NCBI GenBank assembly: GCA_946183385.1
Contig: CAMHBN010000004.1
Coordinates: 1 to 22,461 of the forward strand
Origin: an uncultured Ruminococcus sp.
Lineage (GTDB): Bacteria; Bacillota; Clostridia; Oscillospirales; Ruminococcaceae
Length of the DNA stretch: 22,461 bases
Direction of reading: 5' to 3'
The notes under the pieces were generated by a model. It saw only the letters and a list, made by a program, of their open reading frames with translations, had not been told where the DNA came from and made no database searches. The translations under genes and the position numbers were made by a program. Below, piece by piece: positions 16,820 to 22,461 of this stretch. Each line of letters begins with the position of its first letter. The first letter of the stretch is position 1.

Positions 16820-16835
16820 TACCTTTGTGGAAATT

Positions 16836-17174
16836 TTAGCCCTCGGTGTCGCCCTGTGCAAGGCTGACTGCCTTGTTCAGGCGTTCAACTGCGCTTGTGT
16901 TGAGCTTGTCCGACAGCCTGAGACGGTCGAGCTCCTTCTTGAAGGCGTCAAGCTCTCCCGCGAGCTTGCGCATGACCTCGGCGTTCTGTATCTGCTTCTC
17001 CTCGAGAGCGCACACTCTCACGATGAGGTCGTTGATATTCGCCGCGAGGACTTCGTTTGCGGCGTTCTGCTTCTCGCCGAAGTCGGTCAGCTTCTCGCCC
17101 GACTTGAGCACCCCGACCTTTTCGTGTCCGTCGAAGGTGTGCATTTTCTCGTTTGTCAGCTTCATATCCGACAT
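16836..17174 (-). CDS. Small coiled-coil protein, function unknown
   Basis: A 112-residue soluble protein with no signal peptide or Cys motif. The N-terminal 40 residues are polar (F-D-G-H-E-K-V-G-V-L-K-S-G-E-K), and the rest has heptad-like spacing of Leu/Ile/Val with many Lys/Glu, which predicts a long coiled coil (about 45-108). The start is ATG 17174 with AGGAG spaced 8 nt. It is the last gene of the nucleotide-sugar operon, 25 nt after rmd. The family is not recognised; an accessory of the glycan pathway is only a guess from position. Confidence 0.75.
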   Translation of the reverse strand: MSDMKLTNEKMHTFDGHEKVGVLKSGEKLTDFGEKQNAANEVLAANINDLIVRVCALEEKQIQNAEVMRKLAGELDAFKKELDRLRLSDKLNTSAVERLNKAVSLAQGDTEG

Positions 17175-17199
17175 AGTGTCTGCTCCTCTCTGTAGCTTA

Positions 17200-18135
17200 T
17201 CAGAGACTTCCGCGCCAGTAGCCGAGCGTGTCGCGGATAGTCTGCTCCATTGTTATCTCTGCCTGCCAGCCCGTGTCGGCGTGTATCTGCGAGACGTCGG
17301 GCTCGATTATCGGTATGTCCGAGGCTCTCATACGGGCGGGGTCCTGTGTGACGGTGATGGCCGCGTCCGAAAAGCCGAGCGCCGTATCGAGGATGTACTG
17401 TATCTCTACAGCCTTGCCGCGCCCGATGTTGTAGACCCTGCCGCTCACGCCCTTTTCCGCGAGCAGGCGGTATGCCCTCACGACGTCGCGGACGTCCGTG
17501 AAATCGCGCATTGCCGAGAGGTTGCCCACCTTCATCTCGGGCGGACGTATGCCCTTCTCTATCTCCGCTATCTGGCGGCAGAAGTCTGATATCACGAAGA
17601 TGTCGCTCTGTGCGGGTCCCGAGTGGTTGAATGCGCGCACCATCACGATGTCCATTTTGTACGCGCGGACGTAAATGCGGCTTATCATCTCCTGACAAGC
17701 CTTCGTTGCGGCGTAGATATTGCCCGGATTGAGGGGCTCGCTCTCACTCAGCGGGCACGAGCCGTCCCTGATGAAGCCGTACTCCTCGCCAGTGCCGATC
17801 ATTATCAGGCGGATATCCTTCTTCTCGGCGGCTCTGACGGCTTCGAGCACGTTTATCGAGCCGATGACGTTTATCTCCGCGGTGAGCTGTGGCTTCTTCC
17901 ACGATATTGCCACCGAGCTCTGCGCCGCGAGGTGGAATATCACGTCGGGAGCGACCTCCGCAATGAGCGCGGAGATGTCCTCGATTCGCAGTATATCGAG
18001 GGTGTGCGGCGTGCAGTCCGCCGTTATCTTCTCGGACGGCAGACAGGTGGCGTGTACCTCCGCGCCCGCCGACGCCAGCTCGCGGATGAGGTAGGCTCCC
18101 ACGAAGCCCGCTCCGCCGATGACCAATGCTTTCAT
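17200..18135 (-). CDS. rmd: GDP-6-deoxy-D-mannose reductase (GDP-4-keto-6-deoxymannose 4-reductase)
   Basis: A 311-residue extended short-chain dehydrogenase. It has the NAD(P) loop G7-G-A-G-F-V-G13, the active-site block G114-T-G-E-E-Y-G and catalytic Y141-x3-K145. F-N-H-S-G-P-A-Q-S-D-I-F (about 169-180), R-D-F-T-D-V-R-D-V-V-R-A-Y and R-M-R-A-S-D-I-P-I are the blocks shared with bacterial Rmd enzymes. The predicted reaction reduces GDP-4-keto-6-deoxymannose to GDP-D-rhamnose. It shares an operon with gmd, which makes the substrate. No GDP-fucose synthetase (fcl) is seen. A general nucleotide-sugar epimerase/reductase is the alternative, but the motif set favours Rmd. GAGGA precedes the ATG. 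Confidence 0.86.
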   Translation of the reverse strand: MKALVIGGAGFVGAYLIRELASAGAEVHATCLPSEKITADCTPHTLDILRIEDISALIAEVAPDVIFHLAAQSSVAISWKKPQLTAEINVIGSINVLEAVRAAEKKDIRLIMIGTGEEYGFIRDGSCPLSESEPLNPGNIYAATKACQEMISRIYVRAYKMDIVMVRAFNHSGPAQSDIFVISDFCRQIAEIEKGIRPPEMKVGNLSAMRDFTDVRDVVRAYRLLAEKGVSGRVYNIGRGKAVEIQYILDTALGFSDAAITVTQDPARMRASDIPIIEPDVSQIHADTGWQAEITMEQTIRDTLGYWRGSL

Positions 18136-18148
18136 AGTTTATCCTCGC

Positions 18149-19270
18149 TTATTCTGACAGGAAGTCATAGAGCTTCCTGATTATATCCTTTTCGTTGAAG
18201 TCGTGCTTTACACGGTATGCGGCGTTTTTGCCGAGCTTATCGCGCAGGGGCTTGTCCTCCGCGAGTCTGTTTATCGCCGCGGCAAGCGCCTTCGGGGACG
18301 AGGGCGGGACTGTCAGTCCAGTTACGCCGTGCAGGCTGACGTGCGGTACTCCCGACGGGAGCGCCGTGTTGATGACGGGCTTGCCGTAGACCATAGCCTC
18401 AAGCTGTACGATACCGAACGCCTCGCTCTTCACGACCGACGGCAGCACGAAGATGTCGCAGTCCGAGTATGCCTGTCGGAGCTCGTCGTCGGGCAGGAAG
18501 CCGAGAAAATGCACCTTGTCCGAGAGCCCGTGCGTGTCGGCGTAGCGTCTGAGGCTCGCCTCAAGCTGACCCGTTCCCGCGATGAAGAGCTCGCACCCTT
18601 GCACGTTCCTGAACGCCCGCAGCAGCACGTCCACGCCCTTGTAGTAGACGAGCCTGCCCGTGAAGAAAATCTTTACCGCGCTCTTGTCGGTGAGCTTCTC
18701 CGTGAGGAAGGGCTTGCGCTCGATGGCGAGGTACTGCTCGGGGTCGATGCCGTAGGGGAGTATGCGGCACTTTTCACGGAACTGCGGCAGTACGTCAGAG
18801 CCGTCGATGTGTCCCTGTGTAGCCACGAATATGATATCCGCGCGGCGGAGCAGGTACATCATGAACGGGCGGTAGAAGAGCATCAGCTTCTTCTGCTTGA
18901 CGATGTCGCTGTGCCACGATACCGCGACCTTGCCCCTGTAGCCCGACACCAGCAGAGCTGCGTCCGCAAGCGGGAACGGTACATTGATGTGCACCGCGTC
19001 GGCTCTTTTCGCCATCTTCCTGAACAGGTACACGAACGACAGCGATATCGGGCACGACATAAGCGTCCCGAAGCTGCCCGCGCGTGTGAGCTCGACGCCG
19101 TTCATGCGCTCGTGTATGGTCGTGCCTGTGTCGTCGCGGCAGACGAGAGTGCGGACGCTCGCGCCGAATTGTCCGAGCTCCTCCGAATACTGCCTGACAA
19201 GGCTCTCGATGCCGCCGATGTGCGGGTAGTAAGCCTTGTTGACCTCCAGCACCCTGAACTGCTTGCCCAT
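18149..19270 (-). CDS. GT4-family glycosyltransferase
   Basis: A 373-residue retaining GT-B transferase. The N-terminal acceptor domain opens with Y-Y-P-H-I-G-G-I-E (about 14-22), and the C-terminal donor domain has F-T-G-R-L-V-Y-Y-K-G (about 203-212) and the E-x7-E motif E283-A-F-G-I-V-Q-L-E291 that binds the nucleotide sugar. No membrane helix. Given gmd, rmd and a guanylyltransferase in the operon, the donor is probably GDP-mannose or GDP-D-rhamnose; this is inferred from context. The start is ATG 19270, sharing one base with the stop of the 90-aa gene (TGATG); GTG 19273 is in frame too. rmd begins 13 nt after its stop. Confidence 0.92.
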   Translation of the reverse strand: MGKQFRVLEVNKAYYPHIGGIESLVRQYSEELGQFGASVRTLVCRDDTGTTIHERMNGVELTRAGSFGTLMSCPISLSFVYLFRKMAKRADAVHINVPFPLADAALLVSGYRGKVAVSWHSDIVKQKKLMLFYRPFMMYLLRRADIIFVATQGHIDGSDVLPQFREKCRILPYGIDPEQYLAIERKPFLTEKLTDKSAVKIFFTGRLVYYKGVDVLLRAFRNVQGCELFIAGTGQLEASLRRYADTHGLSDKVHFLGFLPDDELRQAYSDCDIFVLPSVVKSEAFGIVQLEAMVYGKPVINTALPSGVPHVSLHGVTGLTVPPSSPKALAAAINRLAEDKPLRDKLGKNAAYRVKHDFNEKDIIRKLYDFLSE

Positions 19271-19542
19271 CACTGAGCGAGACCGTTCTCGCGGCAGTAG
19301 TCCATCACGTATTTCTGCATATCTATGCCTGCCGCCTTGCCGAGATCCATCAGCTCAAGCGTGCGTTCGATGAAGTCCTGATCGGATTCGAGCGTATCAT
19401 TTGTAAGGCGCTCAACGAATTCGGGGAGGTACTTCTCCATCTCCATGCGAAACTCGTCCTCAGCCGTGAGGAAGGAGGAGAAGTCCTGCTCCTGCGGCTT
19501 CTCAGCCTCGTTTGTCTCGTTGTTCTTTATCTCTTCGCTCAT
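19270..19542 (-). CDS. Small acidic protein between two glycosyltransferases, function unknown
   Basis: A 90-residue acidic soluble protein. The first 22 residues are Glu/Asn/Lys-rich and likely disordered; the rest looks helical (E-D-E-F-R-M-E-M-E-K-Y-L-P-E-F-V-E-R-L, then T-L-E-L-M-D-L-G-K). No known domain recognised. Its ATG directly follows the TAA of the upstream glycosyltransferase, and its stop overlaps the start of the downstream one, so all three are translated as a coupled set. AAGGAG lies 9 nt before the ATG. A stabilising or adaptor partner of the transferases is possible, inferred only from the tight coupling. Confidence 0.82.
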   Translation of the reverse strand: MSEEIKNNETNEAEKPQEQDFSSFLTAEDEFRMEMEKYLPEFVERLTNDTLESDQDFIERTLELMDLGKAAGIDMQKYVMDYCRENGLAQ

Positions 19543-20688
19543 TTATATCAGCTCCTTGTAAATATCGTAAAGCATTTCTGCCGAAGCGTCCCATCTGAAC
19601 CGCTTGGCGCGTTCAAGTCCGCGGACGCTGAGCTCTCGGCGGAGGCTCTCGTCGCTGTACAGCTTTTCGAGCCCGTCAGCTATGCTCTCCTCGGAGTAGG
19701 CGTCGCATACGACCGCGCAGTCGCCCGTTACCTCGGGGAGGGAAGCCGCGTCGGACGTGAGCACGGGTACTCCGCTCGCCATAGCTTCAAGCGGCGGCAT
19801 ACCGAATCCCTCGTATATCGACGGGAACACAAAGGCGAGCGCTCCGCACATAAGCGGGTTCATATCCTCTGCGGGGACGTATTTCGTGAAGATGACCTGT
19901 GCCGTCAGCCCGAGCTCCGTGACGCGCGCGAATATGCCGTCGTAGAGCCAGCCCTTGCCGCCCGCGAGTACGAGCTTGGGCGCGTCCTTATGGCGCCGGC
20001 AGAAGATGTGGTAGGCGGTGATGAGCCTCTCGAGGTTCTTGCGGGGCTCTATCGTGCCGACGTAGAGGAAGTATTCGCCCTCTATCCCCAGCGACTCCTT
20101 CACCTGCGGGATACGCTCGGGCTCGGTGCAGGGCTTGAACTTTTCGAGATCGACTCCGCACGGCACTACGCGTATTTTTCTCTCGTGCATGGGGAAATAC
20201 TTGATTATCTCGCTCTTCGAGAACTCCGAGTCCGTGATTATCATGTCAGCCCGCTTCATCGACTGCTTCAGTCCCGTATTCAGCATAATCTTGGTGCGTC
20301 CGCGCACTGTCTCGGGGAAAGCCTTGTAGACCATATCGTGCACGGTTACTACCGTGCGCCCGTGTACTCCGGGGGGGACGATGTAGTTGAAGAAGTGCGA
20401 AACATCGGCGTCCTTGCCGAAGAAAAAGCTGTACGGGAACGGCGCGAACGTCGAAGCCGCGCGGTACATATAGCCCGAGAAGTGTACGAGCTTGGTGCCG
20501 ATGTTGCCGCCCGTGAACGGGGCGATACGCTCCAGCTTTATATGGTCGTCCGTGCGCGAGAAGAAGTTGTAGGTGTAGCTGTTCTCGGGGTGCAGACGCG
20601 CCATAGCCATTGTCTGTCCCGCCTCGCACCAGCCTATGCCCGTGATACGGTCGCTGATGAGCGGTAATGCGTCAAATGCGATATTCAA
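19543..20688 (-). CDS. GT4-family glycosyltransferase (mannosyl/rhamnosyltransferase-like)
   Basis: A 381-residue GT-B transferase of family GT4. The N-terminal domain has T-V-H-D-M-V (about 115-120) and A-D-M-I-I-T-D-S-E-F-S-K (about 147-158). The donor domain has Y-V-G-T-I-E-P-R-K-N-L (about 209-219) and the E-x7-E motif E293-G-F-G-M-P-P-L-E301. The G-T-x-E-P-R-K-N form is common among mannosyl- and rhamnosyltransferases using GDP-sugars, which fits the operon. The start is TTG 20688 with AGGA spaced about 6-7 nt; there is no in-frame ATG at this position. A strong GC hairpin sits between the ribosome site and the upstream gene. Confidence 0.93.
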   Translation of the reverse strand: MNIAFDALPLISDRITGIGWCEAGQTMAMARLHPENSYTYNFFSRTDDHIKLERIAPFTGGNIGTKLVHFSGYMYRAASTFAPFPYSFFFGKDADVSHFFNYIVPPGVHGRTVVTVHDMVYKAFPETVRGRTKIMLNTGLKQSMKRADMIITDSEFSKSEIIKYFPMHERKIRVVPCGVDLEKFKPCTEPERIPQVKESLGIEGEYFLYVGTIEPRKNLERLITAYHIFCRRHKDAPKLVLAGGKGWLYDGIFARVTELGLTAQVIFTKYVPAEDMNPLMCGALAFVFPSIYEGFGMPPLEAMASGVPVLTSDAASLPEVTGDCAVVCDAYSEESIADGLEKLYSDESLRRELSVRGLERAKRFRWDASAEMLYDIYKELI

Positions 20689-20714
20689 TCTGTTTCCTGC
20701 TTTCGTAAATGTAA

Positions 20715-20738
20715 GCGCCGCCGCGACTGCGGCGGCGT
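20715..20738 (-). other. GC-rich hairpin inside the nucleotide-sugar operon
   Basis: A 9-bp pure G/C stem (CGCCGCCGC / GCGGCGGCG) with a 4-nt loop lies between the 84-aa gene stop and the TTG start of the glycosyltransferase. No U-tract follows on the minus strand (it reads GCTTACATTTACG), so it is probably a pause, processing or mRNA-stability element rather than a full terminator. Confidence 0.6.
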
Positions 20739-20746
20739 AAGTGGCT

Positions 20747-21001
20747 TTATTCGGTCATATTCTGTATATCGTCGCAGAGCTTGCGGAAGTAGTCCTCGAC
20801 ATCCTGCTTGTTGAAGCCGCCTGTGAGCACCTTCTTGAACTTATGCTCCGCGACCTCGTCAGCTGTGCGTTTCAGCTCCGCGAGCGGGAGAACGCCCTCC
20901 TCGAAAGCGAGCTTTGCGGCGTTCAGCGTGTCGAGCGTTGCGATGACGTCAGCCTTGTCGTAGCCGCCGAAAGCCGCCGAACGAAGTATGTCCCTGTCCA
21001 T
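20747..21001 (-). CDS. Small protein with two DivIVA-like motifs
   Basis: An 84-residue soluble protein. Two related motifs are visible: A-F-G-G-Y-D-K-A-D-V-I (about 10-20) and T-G-G-F-N-K-Q-D-V-E-D-Y (about 60-71). G-[YF]-[DN]-x2-[DE]-V resembles the start of DivIVA-type domains, which bind curved or division-site membrane, but the usual long coiled coil is absent. It begins 1 nt after the gmd stop, so the two are coupled. The annotation as DivIVA-related is tentative; an alternative is a helix-hairpin protein with a repeated Gly-Gly-aromatic turn. Confidence 0.7.
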   Translation of the reverse strand: MDRDILRSAAFGGYDKADVIATLDTLNAAKLAFEEGVLPLAELKRTADEVAEHKFKKVLTGGFNKQDVEDYFRKLCDDIQNMTE

Positions 21002-21002
21002 A

Positions 21003-22461
<1,459 letters not shown>

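Noticed and set aside
18203..19276. 357-codon plus-strand frame opposite the GT4 gene
   Set aside because: A shadow of a clear glycosyltransferase; it has no ribosome site and no recognisable fold.

Overview
The window reads as chromosomal DNA of a Gram-positive Clostridia member, most likely a Ruminococcus-like Oscillospiraceae. This is an inference from the gene families, strong AGGAGG-type ribosome binding sites, frequent GTG/TTG starts, paired zinc-ribbon proteins with low-complexity tails, and intergenic elements bounded by TGTAGGGG/CCCCTACA. No genus can be fixed from sequence alone.

Layout. 1-1312 (+): the tail of an unknown gene, a small membrane protein and a membrane-anchored metallophosphoesterase. 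1470-2576 (-): a VanY-type D,D-carboxypeptidase, convergent with the previous group. 2586-3033: an AT-rich divergent promoter region. 3034-6954 (+): a zinc-ribbon protein with a Pro/Gln/Met-rich tandem-repeat core, the mechanosensitive channel MscL, and a second zinc-ribbon protein with a long charged helix and four membrane segments, the last one behind a textbook consensus promoter. 7123-9509 (-): secD-secF. 9965-16671 (-): a complete F1Fo ATP synthase operon. 16836-22461 (-): a nucleotide-sugar and glycosyltransferase operon that runs off the right edge.

The ATP synthase operon has transcription order a (atpB), c, c (two atpE copies with identical proteins), b (atpF), a single fused delta-alpha polypeptide (atpH+atpA), gamma (atpG), beta (atpD), epsilon (atpC). 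The delta-alpha fusion is the most unusual feature: a normal F1 has one delta and three alpha, so an uncleaved fusion would force three delta domains per enzyme. The tandem c genes and the insertion of two hairpin repeat units between gamma and beta are further departures from the standard operon.

The right-hand operon holds the end of mannose-1-phosphate guanylyltransferase, GDP-mannose 4,6-dehydratase (gmd), two GT4 glycosyltransferases and a GDP-6-deoxy-D-mannose reductase (rmd). Together these predict mannose-1-P to GDP-mannose to GDP-4-keto-6-deoxymannose to GDP-D-rhamnose, with transfer of mannose or D-rhamnose into a cell-surface polysaccharide. Three small unknown proteins (84, 90 and 112 aa) lie in the same operon; one carries two DivIVA-like Gly-Gly-aromatic motifs. 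No rRNA, tRNA, CRISPR array, transposase or phage gene was seen.
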